Shown piece by piece: positions 1-11,356 of a DNA stretch of 64,000 nt (position 1 is its first letter; each line of letters begins with the position of its first letter). A program made the position numbers and the translations under genes. The stretch covers positions 241,319 to 305,318 of the forward strand of contig NW_005434659.1 of the NCBI RefSeq assembly GCF_000315625.1, read 5' to 3'. Source of the stretch: Guillardia theta CCMP2712. Its lineage: Eukaryota > Cryptophyceae > Pyrenomonadales > Geminigeraceae. The notes under the pieces were generated by a model. The model was given only the letters and a program-made list of their open reading frames with translations. It made no database searches and was not told the DNA's origin.

Positions 1-114
1 AGGGACCTACCAAAACTCTACAAGATATACCTGAGAGATGCAAGAGGGGTCGGAGGGGAGAAAGTAAGGGTGATCAAGTTCCCTGTTACAGACCAACCCC
101 GCTTCGTCAGGCTT

Positions 115-260
115 TGACCAACCCCCCCCCATCCCTCCAACAACCTCCCTCCCTCCCTCCCTCCCTCCCTGAATCTGATCTGAAACTCCTCCTATCCTCC
201 TCGTCCCCTCCACCGTTCCCCATATCCGGGACCCCCCCCCCAATAACCCCCCCCCCCCTT
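115..260. repeat. C-run and CCCT simple sequence
   Basis: Runs of 8-10 C separated by CCCT and TCCC units. There is no coding signal here that is not simply a reading of the repeat. Confidence 0.8.
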
Positions 261-341
261 CTCTCTTCCTCTCTCCCCTCCTCTTCCCGCGCCTTCGTAC
301 CTCTAATGGATCGCCATGCACGTGGAGCACGTGAAGCCGGA

Positions 342-406
342 GTATCCGTATAAGTATCCGTAGGGTATCCGTAGGGTATCCGTAGGGTATCCTCTGGTGT
401 ATCCGT
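342..406 (+). repeat. Short tandem repeat of TATCCGTA(GGG) units
   Basis: Five to six copies of TATCCGTAGGG or TATCCGTA in 65 bp, slightly degenerate. The GTAGGG part recalls telomeric repeats, but the copy number and spacing do not support a telomere. Confidence 0.7.
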
Positions 407-633
407 CAGTGATGCACGTGTAGATAGGCGGATCTGAAAATGGGGGGTGGGGGTACTTGTCGGTGGGGTCCAGCAAATGAGAACAGTTGCTAAAAGGGTA
501 GTCTGAAGGAGATTTGCTGGTGAAAGTACCGGTGATGAAGTACCCCTACCCCATAGTTGTAGGAGGCATGTGGGGGGCCTGTACTTCTGATTCAACTCGC
601 TGGGGTGGGTTTGTTGAAGGACCGAGGAGCGGC

Positions 634-1270
634 ATGGCACGAGCAGCTTGGAGGGAAGCGGAGGAGGCGGCGATGGGATGGGAAGAGGCGGATGCTAGAG
701 GCAGAGACATGCTGCTTGCCCTGTCCAACGCATCTTCTCGCATCAAGGACTTCGAGCAAGCAAGGGGCCGGCTCGGGGTTCTTTCCAACGTGAAAGGGGC
801 GGAGGATAGGCTTCTGGTAATTCGTTCGCTGATTTGGCGAAGACAGCAAGGGCTAGAGGCTGAGTTGCTTGCCTCAGGTCATGCTGGGATCAAGCGTAGA
901 ACGGCTGATAGTAGCTCTGCGATCGATCGTCGTTTCTTTGAAGACAAGCTGCTCGAAGATGGAAAAAGCTGTGGATGACGTCTTGACGGAGCTGGCGAAT
1001 GCGCGAAACGAAGAGAACAAAAAGTTGTTGGCCTGGGAAGCAGATCGTGGACAACCGGTCTTAGCTGACATGGCGGAATGGCTCGAAGATGCATTGAACA
1101 ACATGAAGAGAGAGAATGCTCTGCGTGAAATGCTTGTAGACGGCATCTCATACACTGAGAATGATGGGATCCGGAGGGCGATCGAATTGTGGAATACAGA
1201 AGTCTTCTTCCACCGAGACGAATTTCGTCAGCGAGCAGAAACCGTCAAGATTCATGCAGCAGCGGCATGA
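634..1270 (+). CDS. Hypothetical coiled-coil protein, two exons
   Basis: I do not recognise the family. Exons 634..816 and 878..1270 are joined by a 61-nt intron that starts GTAATT and ends in a pyrimidine-rich CCTCAG. Splicing merges two open frames into one protein of about 191 residues ending at the TGA at 1270. The product is rich in Glu, Arg, Ala and Lys with heptad-like spacing and no evident membrane segment, so a soluble helical protein is likely. Translation could also start upstream at 514 in the same frame. I chose 634 because the residues before it are low-complexity and the helical character begins there. Downstream lies a convergent weak gene candidate. Confidence 0.5.
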
Positions 1271-1626
1271 TAAGGGATCTCTCGGTGAGGAAGCTTGTTA
1301 TGTGGTGTCGTGACTCTTGGTGCCGATGATGCACGAATTGAAATTCGTGCTTGGTTATTGAACAACATGTTATGAAAGCAAGTTTGAGATTTGAGGCATC
1401 AGCATTTGTTTTCGATGCGATGAACCATGATTCGTTTTCGAGCCTTGGTGACACCTCTGCCGCAGGTTTCATTATTTCCTTGCACTTAGCAGTCCCGAAG
1501 CCAATGCAAGGTGAGGGACATGTTTGAGGAGCTTCGAGGCCTCTAGAGTCGTGGATGCACTTTCAAATTGCTGGTGCGAGACTTTTCCATGTCTCCATCA
1601 GTGCCGCTAATGGTGCTACAAGATGC

Positions 1627-2071
1627 CTACTGCTTTGAATGCTGCGAAAATCTGAACGAATAGCTTTTGGCAAGCAGCATGTAGGCAATAATCGAAATTG
1701 AGTCACGTTGACCTTCGATTTTTGACATGTGTTGCAGGTCTTCCAACACGTCCAGTGAAGTTTCTATGGGGAGGTCGAGCAAACTCGAGGTAATATTAAG
1801 ATGCTTGTCTGTGATACCCTTTGCATGTAGTGGGTATGATGAAATCCTCAAAGACCATGTATAGGAAGAGCCGTCTGATCTCTGTGATGATTTTGGTCTC
1901 TGACCTGCTCGATTGCTGTCTTTCATATGTCCAAGTGTTGTTCGCAGCTGGCTGAGCGGTCTTGCGCGTGCAGGCATCTTCTCTGCCGTCCGCTCGTTGG
2001 CGGCAAACTCTTCTTCTCAAGCTTTCACACGGTAAGACACTTCTCTTCCTGTCTGTTGGTTTATGCTCCAT
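1627..2071 (-). CDS. Possible small minus-strand gene, exon structure unclear
   Basis: Two overlapping open minus frames (1627-1977 and 1796-2071) read like pieces of one short gene that starts at an ATG at 2071, with splicing needed near 1800-1920. The last segment (LLDLPIE, then DVLEDLQHMSKIEG and an ILAK-like end) has normal amino-acid composition. No family is recognised. It could instead be chance ORFs in the 3' region of the convergent upstream gene. Confidence 0.25.
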
Positions 2072-2907
2072 CGCCCTGGTGAACGAGAGGATGATGATCT
2101 TTCTACTTGGTCCGTGTTATTGAAAGGGATTAAGACCCCCTTCAAGCGTGAAACCACTTTCAAGTACCTGACTCTTGTGCCTGTGCCTCCTGCTGAATGC
2201 TCCTTACTGTATCAGTTTTTCGTGACACCTGTTGTTGCAGATCTCTCGCTCACTCCATGGATGGAACCTGTCGAAATCCAGAGCAAGAGGGAGATAGAAT
2301 ATATAAATCGTCCCTTACATCACGATCTCGCTCCACTTTCTCTTTTCATGCAAGAATGGAACATCAGTGAATCTTTTGCACGTACGCCATTGTCATCGTT
2401 CGTCTGCCATGGCGTTCTATGGTGTCCCCTGCTTCTGAGTGCGTTTCACCTTCTCGCCCCAACTTTTATCCCTGCACATTGCGAGCCCACAAAGTAAAGA
2501 GTGGGTAGGGTCGTTGAGTACGGGTCCAAAGTTCAGTCATTGTGTGGTCGATGAGGGGGTACTCAACGACGAAAAGGGGTAGTTGGAAGGGGTTGTTCTA
2601 TAGTGAAAAAATTGAGGTCTAATAGTCAAGTAAGGACTCTGATGGTGGAAATTGATAGGGTGGGGTACTAAAGTACCGTGTATAAACCAGGGAAAATGAG
2701 GGGTAAATTTACATTAGGGTGGCTCTCATAGTCAAGATTGACAGTACCTATAGTCAATGATCGAGGATCTTTGGATCAAAGAAGGGGTACTCAGATAGAT
2801 TTTTCTGGGGGTACATTTGTGAAAAAAATGGGGGGTGGTATTCATAGTCAATAATGATTCTGGTTATAGTCAAGATTGCTGCCGCTGGCAGCGGCGGCGC
2901 GTGAAAG
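2072..2907. repeat. Intergenic tract; G-run/GGGGTA repeats from about 2500
   Basis: The first 430 bp include an open frame (2063-2497) that I do not believe is coding. From about 2500 to 2880 the sequence is dominated by GGGGTACT, GGGTAG and ATAGTCAA words, a composition shared with 7620-8290, 18340-18790 and 54225-55000. SmG starts at the 3' end. Confidence 0.55.
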
Positions 2908-3557
2908 ATGAGCGGCAAGGGAGGGCCAGACCTGAAGAAGTACATGGACAAGCGCGTCACATGTAAGTGATGGCTGAGAGAGAGGATGGGGAGATGAGAG
3001 AGGGGAGGAGGAGGAACAGCAGGAACAGGACGAGGAACAGAAGGAAGAGGAGGACGAGCATGAGAGAGTAGTAATCCGTGGGAGGTTAAGGGAAGCAGGG
3101 AGTTGACTAAAGAGAATGTGTGAACGGGGAGTATAAGACGAGAGAAGAGCGAACGGTGTGTATGGAAGGGAGAGTTGTGATGGAGGAGATCAGCAGAATT
3201 TGTTGGAAAGGGCAATCACAGTCTCGTTCTGAGACGAGACTTGGCTGGCGATGTTCGATGCAAAAATTTGAGTGGGCTAGAGGGATTATTTCAGAGTGTG
3301 ACTAGCGTGAGTTGTGAAGAGCATTCACACGAGAAGTATGAGGGGAGACGAGGCAAACTAACGAGTTTCTCGCAGTGAAGTTGAACGCGAACAGAAATAT
3401 CACTGGGATCTTGCGTGGATACGACCAGTTCATGAACTTGGTGTTGGACCATACTCAGGAGGTTGTGACCCCCACACAGAGAAACGAGATCGGCATGGTG
3501 GTGGTGAGGGGAAACAGCATATCGATGGTAGAATGTGTGGATAGAGTGTACGGCTGA
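2908..3557 (+). CDS. SNRPG: Small nuclear ribonucleoprotein G (Sm core protein)
   Basis: SmG is one of seven Sm proteins that form the heptameric ring around the U-rich site of spliceosomal snRNAs. Exons 2908..2962 and 3376..3557 are separated by a 413-nt intron (GTAAGT...CGCAG) and give a 78-residue protein, the usual length. The Sm1 motif contains GILRGYDQFMNLVLD. The Sm2 motif contains IGMVVVRGNSISMVE, the diagnostic MVVxRGNS of SmG. The junction rebuilds MDKRVTLKLN, matching the family's MDKK.LSLKLN, which fixes the splice site. LSm7 is the only close alternative, but the short N-terminus and RGNSI pattern favour SmG. The intron is unusually long for this window and purine-rich. Confidence 0.93.
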
Positions 3558-4204
3558 TGCGGGAGCTGCAGCTCATTGAAAATCCTTGTCAGCTGCGGGT
3601 TTGGGTATTTTGCTGTTTGGTGAAGGATTGAATGCAGTTTTTTGTTCAAGCATACGGGTCGTTGTGGGATCCTATTACTGTAAGATTGAAATGAATTGAC
3701 AACTACGGAAACAGGCTGTGCAAACATTCAAATGTATCATGTGGTACACACAGAGTTGCATGTCTCAACCGTGTGCCCTTGCATGATGAAATCATCGAGT
3801 GCTGCTGAGTACGAGCCGCCAAGGGTAAGAGAGTCAGGAGCTTTACTCTCCCTTGCTAAAATCAACATAATTTAACATCACACGCTGAGTCCGTCGGGAA
3901 AGTACCTTGCCTGCTCTTGCATCAGCTGTGAACTGATGAGCATCAAGTGTAACGTACAAGTTCAAGATCGATGTTGTGGTTTCCCTCCGACATCGGAACC
4001 TGTCTGTCGCCTACCCGCCTACGTAGACGAAGCCTCAACATAGGCAACAAGAGAAGGCTCAAGGTACTCACGACAGGTCCGACTTCAAAGCTTCTCTCAT
4101 CACTTCCATCGCCAAGTTTGACTGCTTCTTGCTGTGCCCTCTGCCCACCTACAGCACCAGACCAAACGTCAGAGGAGAGGAAAGCAGAACTCCGAGCGGC
4201 TGCG
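3558..4204. other. Intergenic, nothing recognised
   Basis: SmG 3' flank meeting the convergent minus gene. Open frames near 3943-4323 and 3971-4825 are antisense or out-of-frame readings of the neighbouring gene and its flank. Confidence 0.5.
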
Positions 4205-5963
4205 TCATACCGAGCTGTACGAGTCAGACAGCTGATGATAGACGGGAAGCTCCCTAGACTCCCGTGCATGACTGTGATGCGCCACTCCTCCCGTCCTCCG
4301 ATCGAGCTCTGCCTTGAGAGCATGGATCGTGTCCTCCTCCTTGGCGATGGTGTTGAGAAGCGCGTGCCGCTCGTACTGCTGGGGGTCAGAGAAGCCGAGA
4401 GCCTCGACAGCGGTCTGCTTGTCGTAGGGATGGGTCGGTGTCCACAGCTTGCCGAACCTCCTCTTGGGGATGCCGGCAGCTCCTCCTCTCACTTGCCCCG
4501 AGGGCATCCTGATCTCGTCGTCGCCCAAGCCCAGTCTCTGCACAAGAGGACAAGAAAAGGTCAGAGGAACGACGCAGTCACGTGGGAAGGAAGACCTTCA
4601 AGCCCTCGAGGATGCTGTTCTGATGAGATTCGATCTGTACATGATCCACTGACCGGCAGTTGGCGGACGAGAGCTCGGAGAGCAGCGGAAGGCCACACAA
4701 GAAGGGGGCTGTGGTATCCCGTGCCTTCGAGACGTACCTCGTCTGCCTGCTCTCAGCCGCTAAGTCGCGCGATACCTGCTTGGCCTTTTGCAGCTCCATT
4801 TCCTTCTTCGCAAGCTCCTTGCTGATCCTGGCTAGTTTGCGCCAATCCTCAGATCTCTTCCCAGATCGGTGATGGGTAGCGGCAAGCATATTCTTCTGAC
4901 GACTTTTGTCCATAACATAATGCCCGCCGTTGAGGATGAAGTTGGCATGAAATTCGTTTTCTTTTTCGAGCCGAGACGCCTTCTCCATCTCATCCGACAG
5001 CATCTTGTCATACATGCTCTTCTTAGCATCGGCATTGTCTTTGCGGTTGTCCTGCTTGGCTGGTGGCTGCTTGCTTGCTTCTGCCGGCTGTTCCTGTCGC
5101 TCCGCCTGCCTTCCTTGGTCATGTTGGGCGGGACCAGGGGAGTGTACCTGATGCAACAGGGAGGGTCAAACACTTTCGACAAGAAGGATGGGAGAGGAGC
5201 TCACCTTCATGTTCAGCTCCTTATTCTTCTCCCTCTCCTCCTTTATCTCTCTCTTCAACTCCTCGATCTGTTGAGAGAGCTTACCAACTTTGCTGGTGGA
5301 TTCTTGAAAGTTGTCATCGAAGAGGTGCGAATCATCGGCAGCAGACAACGGGTTTCCCTTTGCCGTTGCACGCGCGACAGGTTGTCTTGCCTTGTTGACT
5401 GCCTTGACATGATGCCGCTGGGTCCCATGAAGGATCCCAGGAGCAAACTGATCGTAAACCACGTTCAGCCCGTTCGACTGCACTGGGGCTGCATAGAACG
5501 AAGGAGCTGTTGACGTTCGGGACAGACGTGGAGAGCTCGCTGCGGGCTTGCCTCCTTTGCTCTGCTGCCCAACTCTAGCGTGAACCTGCTGCACTGCGTG
5601 ATGAGGTGCGCGAGCATCTGCCGGTTTGGCGGCGGCTGAATTGGATCCCTGTAGTTTCAGCTCCTGATTAGGGACATTCAGCTGGAACTTCTTCGAGCCC
5701 AGAGCGACCGAGAGGTACTCTTTCATGGACGGATCACGAAGAATGTCATCTAACCCAGCTGCATGAAGCTTGTCTTTGTTCTCCTGTAGGAATCTCCTTC
5801 CAGCCTTTTCATCTTCTTGATAGACCTTATTAACAAAACTTGACGCCAACCCGTTTTGACCCCTACCCGTCAGCAGCTCAATGGAGCTTCCTCGTGGAAG
5901 GAGGATCACGCAAACCAAACCAAGAGCCGCTGTTGCAAAGGCTGCCTTCCGAGCGACTGCCAT
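4205..5963 (-). CDS. Signal-anchored Gln/Lys-rich coiled-coil protein
   Basis: Family not recognised. The first exon is 5963..5205, starting at an ATG followed by a basic stretch and a hydrophobic segment (AALGLVCVILL), which reads as a signal peptide or N-terminal membrane anchor. A 57-nt intron with GTGAGC and CATCAG ends leads to the next exon from 5147. That exon is rich in Glu, Lys and Gln and includes YDKMLSDEMEKASRLEKENE. A later segment (4543-4205) contains ALNTIAKEEDTIHALKAELD-like heptads and ends at a stop at 4205. Exon boundaries between about 4760 and 4543 are not settled; donors at 4737 and near 4760 compete. The bulk of the chain would lie on the luminal or plastid side of the anchor. 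Function unknown. Confidence 0.5.
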
Positions 5964-6229
5964 CTCTCCCCAGCGAGTCGAGGCAATCAATGGCTTCAGG
6001 AAGGATTCAAGGAAAGAAAGAGATGAAGAGAGAGACATGTGGCGAGAGGAGAGAGGAGAGGCTTTCCGAGTGTGAGGAGGAAGTAGCCTTGACCGCCATG
6101 TCATCTTTCTGGCCCCTCCAGGCGGCGAACCCTCGACTCTCTCGCTGCCCTGCATTGACCGTGCCATGACCCTTCGCCGAACCTCGAAAACTTTCAAACT
6201 TTGTGACCAACAACTTCCTCCGAAACTTC

Positions 6230-6600
6230 GGAACTTCGATAATCAAACTTTGAAGTCGCTGACCGTACCAGGTCAGTGACCCAGTGAGCCCGGCAGGAGC
6301 GGCCGGGCCCCGCCCGGCGCCGCCCCCAGGACTCGGAGGCTCGGGGACCCGGCCGCCCGCGCCTGCCAGCTGAGTGAGTCTGCGAGACCCGGCGGTGACT
6401 AGTGCCACTCAGTCAAGTTCCGAACTCCGATTCAGCGGCGGGGCGGCACTGACCGTGAGTGTCGGTTTCATCCGAAGGGCCGGGCGGCCCTGCCCGGCCG
6501 CGGCGGCGCGATGATATCAGTACGGTGAGCCGTACTACTCGTGACTGGGCCCACGGTTCAACCGTTCAACGGTTGGCCCCACCGCGCTGGTAGCAAATTA
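6230..6600. repeat. GC-rich intergenic module (CCGGGC / GTCAGTGA words)
   Basis: A 370-bp block with very high GC, repeated GGCCGGGCCC and CCCGGC words, a GTCAGTGAC at 6272, and a GTTCAACGGTTGG word whose complement recurs near 43356. Similar blocks occur at about 10870, 33180, 38640, 43180, 57300 and 61190. This copy lies upstream of the minus gene starting at 5963. Confidence 0.65.
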
Positions 6601-7619
6601 AGTTAAAGATCTCAAATCATCACCCTTGAATTGTACCAGCAGTCAGCCTAGTACTACCGAGATGTTCTAGCACATGTCGTAGTACCTTGAGCCTCCGAAA
6701 ACTTTCACCATATGTCTGCAACACGTAACTTAATGGTCGTTTTTGTTTTACAGAAGAGTTTTGTTAACTCGGCACTGACTGGCACGGCTGGCATACAGAT
6801 CCATCAGACTCGAGTTCTCCTGCCAAGTGTGGAATGATTGGAGGCTAGAAGAAGACTCAGTGCGGCGAATTGCAAAGAAATACACAGAGGTTCATTCATG
6901 GTAGAACTGCATCAAAATGGGTACCCATAAACAAGTTGCTGAGGTCATTGCTAGAACGTTCTTGAGGCAGATTGTAATTGATGCTGTTGGATTTTGAAAG
7001 CATCTTATCACTTGTTGCGTCCTGAGACGAAGTACTCAGAACCTCTGACTAGAACAGGCAAGTCATGGATCAATCAGGGGCCATAGAGAAAGAGATATAT
7101 CATTTCATCAATGTCTGTATCATTTCAGACATCATTGATATCTCCCTTTTTGGTAACATGATGCTTCATGAATGGCAGGATGCTACAGCTATATTTTGTT
7201 TTTGGCTGAAAAATTGGCATGACAAGGAGGTAAATAATCTTCCACAGCTTCATTCCATGTTTGAAATAATAGCTACTTTGCTGGACTCCAGTCAAAGCAT
7301 CATGGCATTGACTTCCCGGACATAAAACACCGCGACTGAGGAATGGAGTCTCCTCTCCTTCCTCTACATATCTTTGGATGTAGAGCCTCCTGCAGATCAA
7401 CTCATCGACCTGCTTGAACGCTTCTCTCACTGGAAGCATCGAAGAGAAGGGCATACCAGCATTTCATCTTATTCGACGCTCTTAATGATAAATATTTTGT
7501 GCACATTACATCGCGACTTCATCTTGGTTCGACTTCCTTCGCGCGGCATTCGCTACGATGTTGAAAGCTTCGACCATCGTCGTCTAGGATCATCGCCCCG
7601 ACAAATCCCTCTGGAGTAA
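6601..7619. other. Gene-poor stretch with weak ORFs
   Basis: AT-richer sequence. A minus open frame at 7125-7454 begins MPFSSMLPVREAFKQVDE and looks mildly protein-like, and a plus frame at 7065-7325 overlaps it. Neither shows supporting splice partners or a family, so no gene is called. Confidence 0.4.
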
Positions 7620-8290
7620 CGGAAAGTACCTACCCCCCCCTTGGATATCCGTTTGCCTTGTACCCCACGTCAGTCAGCATCTCATGAATTTCATACTACC
7701 CCTCCAATCGTACAAATTTGCTAGAAATTTCCAAAGGGGGTACGGTCAGTTCCAAGGACCCTACCTGCACGAAGGTGCGACACGATTACAAAAGACCCCT
7801 ACCCCCAGTTTTTCAAGTTTGTAACGAGGATAATATCTCCGCCGTATCCCCGGAACCCCTCCCCTCCACAACAAACTACCCCTAATGACTTAACTAAATT
7901 ACAATTTGAACACCCACCCCCCTGCCCCCATCCCCAATACAGGTTTTTCATACACTCTTCCCCAGGGGGTCGAGTACCCTACCCACTGAGGGGAACATGA
8001 TAACCCTACCCTGATGAATCAGTCATATTGTCCCCACCCATCTCAGATCACCCCAGATTTTCCTCATGTTTTTCGACGAGGTACCCCACCAGAAGTCCAA
8101 ATACTTGGACCCCTACCTTCCTCATACGGGACCCCCCATCCCCAAGAAATTGAGCTCTACCCCTGTAAATCAATATCAGACCACCCCTACACACTGATGT
8201 GACCCTACCCGTGTCATAGTGGCTAAACACGACCACCCCTGGAATTTCAATTGTCCTACCCCCCTACAAACCAGCCCTACCCCTACCCCA
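7620..8290. repeat. TACCCC / CCCCTACC repeat tract
   Basis: About 670 bp in which CCCCTACCCC, TACCCC and CCCCACC words recur every 10-30 bp in no fixed period. It is the complement-strand equivalent of the GGGGTA tracts at 2500-2880 and 54225-55000. No coding potential is evident. Confidence 0.6.
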
Positions 8291-8911
8291 CGGCTCTAAC
8301 GGCTTCTCTATTGTGTATGGCAGGTTGGCGATGCTCGCATTTCCCTTCCCCCTCCCGTCCTCATCTCTGTCTCCTCGCTCTTCAGCTTTCATCTCCCATC
8401 CCCTCCTACCATCTCCTGCTGTCATTCATCTACTTCCCTCCCCTCCCCTCCCCTTCCCCCCTCTGTTCCGTCTCTCATTTTATGTACGGACTTCTGTCGC
8501 GTTTGACATGGCTGCATGAGTCCCCGCGCATCCTCTAGCCCTTCATCTTGTTATGCTCAAGACATCCTGTATTCCTCATGCTTTACATGCTCTCCAAGAT
8601 ATGGCCGTCCATCTTCCTGCCTTCATTTGGAAATTTTGTTTAAAGACCGCTGACTCTTGCAGTCGCATGTTCCCCTGGTTGTGTGTCGAATCCCTACAGA
8701 ATCATTCGCATGTCTTGCACTGTGATGGTCTTCTTTCTCGATTCCTCCCATGCTTGCTTCTACCAATCGTTGCAGAATTCCCCTGACATTTCCTTTTCTT
8801 GTGTGCTCGTGCGCCAAATGCATTGCTTCACATTTTTGGTAGTTCTCGAAAGCACGTGCATCTGATTACGCGTGCTACCGATGAAGTGCAGAAAGCTGAC
8901 AGTGGCCTCAG
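8291..8911. other. Pyrimidine-rich 5' flank of the CBS gene
   Basis: CT-rich sequence from 8330 to 8510 followed by mixed sequence. Short open frames here are composition artefacts. It may hold the promoter and 5' UTR of the downstream gene. Confidence 0.4.
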
Positions 8912-10910
8912 ATGAGCAATCAAGGAATGGGTGACGGCACTTTAAAGGGATATCAGGAGGTTGTCCTAGAATACCTCAAGACGAAATCTGTAGATGAGAT
9001 CAAGGTAAGAGACCGATCGGCTGCCTCAGATCATGGTAACGCCTTGCCAGCCGTTCTCACGACCACCGATCATTGTCAAAGATGACATTTCTCCTCTTGA
9101 GGGTTTTCAGATCCTTGCAGGTATGGACTGATTTGTTGAGCGAACCCGGCGGATTGAGTGTTGTGGATGGGGAACGGCAAGCTGAGCTGACATACCTTGT
9201 TTTTGCAGAAAACAACATTCGTGCCTGCCCTGTATGGTCAGACAAGGATCGTAATTTCATCGGAACTTTGGATTTGAGGGATGTTTGTAAACTCTTCGTT
9301 GAGGTGAAGAGGCAAAAGAAAGAGCAGAAGGTGAGGACTGAATTTTCGTTCCTTTATGTTTCTTGTTGTCATCTGACAAATTCTCTCCTCGCCTCCTTTC
9401 TTCTATTATTTGCTTCTTTCTCTTTGTTTATCTGTCAGGCACATCAGCACAAGCATTTCTCAGCAATCTCAGAGAATGAAGAGGAGAAACCCGCAATGCC
9501 TGTCGATGAACTTGTCGCAGAACAAAACATCAAACCAGATTCGTATGAAATGTAATCATCACTTTATCTCTTCAAATCATGTGAAAACTTCCCGCAGTCG
9601 CAAGAAAGGGACAAACCTTGTGCTCGAAACAATCACAAAGCACCCAACAATTATCTCAGATTCTACAACACTGAGATACATTGCGAAAATGCGAGTTCTG
9701 AAGAGGTATTGTTGATAATGCGGCCATTCAAGAGGACAGTGCGTTGACGGAGAGCGTCTCTTATCAGATTTCCGCATGATACAAATTTGTTAAGCATTGC
9801 TGATGCTTTGGCTGAGGTACAGATCTTCAAATCAAAATCATCCCAGTGATTTGCAATCGTAGGGAAGTCATCTTGTTGCAATTGATGGCGAAGGAGAAAA
9901 TTCAAAGGTGATCTTTTGCCGATAATTTAAAGGAGGAGATGGATTGATCTCCTTGACTATGACAGAATGGAATCAATATGGTCATCACACAAAAGATGCT
10001 GTAATCATAGAGATTCATGATATTCCTTGAGTAAGAACTTTGTTGGACCAGATTTCAAGTGATCAGCCCAGTTCTGGAAAAGATCAAGTTGAGAGCTGAC
10101 AGCATAATGAGAAGCCCAGTGATTTCCGTGAGGCCTCAAACTAAGCAGAACGGCAGAATGATGCGCATGGACAGGTTGAGGCATCCACAAACGCGTTCGA
10201 TGCTTTCGTTATCATGGCCGACAAAGGAATCAGGTAAATGATCACGTCTGTTGGCCCATGAACATGATCCTTGGATTCAGTGCCTTGGCAGTCACAGACG
10301 AAGACGGCTCCTTAGTACACAACACAAGGTCTCTCTACTCCATGATTACTTCTTGCATTCTCAAATGCTTTCTATCAGCTCGAGAGACATCAAACAGTGG
10401 GTTGCGGGACCGGCTGAAGAGGGGGGAAATGCCGTAGACATAACCGACATGACCATCGAAGATTTCGTGGTTCAGGTCAGACAATCGAAACCATCAGTCA
10501 AGACTTGCGCCACCGTCTGCTCTGTGCACAAGGTGAGATTTCAACTTTTCAGACGTCCTTGTGCTGACTCTTTGCTTTCTTCGCCTCCGCCTTCTTTCTC
10601 TGTCTATTGCAGGAGTCGGAAGTAGGCCATGCTGTCAAGCTTCTCTTGAGAACTGGATACCATCATGTAAGGGTGCACCTCCGAGTGCATTATTGGTTGA
10701 CCCTGTCGCCGGATGCAGATGTGGGTCGTTGAAACAACAGACGACGGCAATATTCCTGTATGCTTGCTGATTGATTTTTTGGAGTTTCTAACAAGAAGTC
10801 TAGGTGGGGTTGATATCTATAACGGACATTTTCCGGAAATTTGCCCACACGCGCTGAAGAAACTGAGGCCCGGGCCGTATATGTGCGCTGTACAGTCAGT
10901 GAAGAGCTGA
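8912..10910 (+). CDS. Four-CBS-domain protein, AMPK-gamma/SNF4-like
   Basis: CBS pairs (Bateman modules) bind adenine nucleotides; four in one chain is the AMPK-gamma arrangement. Exons I can phase: 8912-9004, 9121-9330, 9439-9551, 9598-9705, 9768-9816, 9863-9907, then 10175-10233, 10281-10328, 10379-10532, 10613-10666 and 10719-10910. CBS1 holds VFAENNIRACPVWSD and FIGTLDLRDVCKLF. CBS2 holds TNLLSIADALAE then GSHLVAIDGEGEN. CBS3 holds MRSPVIS, NAFDAFVIMADKGIS and ALAVTDEDGSLV. CBS4 holds ESEVGHAVKLLLRTGYHHMWVVE and IPVCLLIDFLEFLT. The piece between 9908 and 10174, containing ISPVLEKIKLRADSIMRSP, is certainly exonic in part, but I could not phase it cleanly. The C-terminus reaches into the GC-rich module. 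A stand-alone plant-type CBS protein is the alternative. Confidence 0.7.
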
Positions 10911-11215
10911 GTCGGAGCGAATGCTGGCCTGAGTCCGGGAGCGAGCTGGGGGCTGTGTGCCGACACTTCAGTGAAGGACCATCGGACAGCCTGGGAGCCG
11001 CAACGACAGGGATAGGACAGCATCGGTGGAGCCTAGTACCAACTTGCACTAAGAAATTCTTTAATGATTAAAGCCGAGTTGAAAATCTCCGAACCGTTGA
11101 GGCGAGGTGAAGCCGCGGCCGGGCCGCAGGCCCGGGTCCTACCGAGGCAGGCCCCGGCTCTGAGTCCGGGTCGAGTGACGCCGTGAACTTCGGAAGCCGG
11201 GAAATGTCACGGTAA
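10870..11215. repeat. GC-rich intergenic module
   Basis: GC-rich block with GTCAGTGAAGAG, GCCTGAGTCCGGGA and GGCCGGGCCGC words, related to the module at 6230-6600. It overlaps the end of the CBS gene and sits between convergent genes, unlike most copies. Confidence 0.55.
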
Positions 11216-11313
11216 CCAGAGAAACGGAAAGTAACGAATCTATAACTGCTTTCTATTTCAGGGGTTGATGCGCCATGCTGGGCGATGTAGAGGAAGAAGT
11301 GGAGGAGGAGAAC

Positions 11314-11356
<43 letters not shown>

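Noticed and set aside
342-406. Telomere repeat at the left end
   Set aside because: Only five to six degenerate copies containing GTAGGG, and coding sequence continues to its right; more likely a local tandem repeat.
9800-9865. Frameshift in CBS2 of the CBS gene
   Set aside because: A 46-nt GT-AG intron joins IADALAE to GSHLVAIDGEGEN in phase, so no error is needed.
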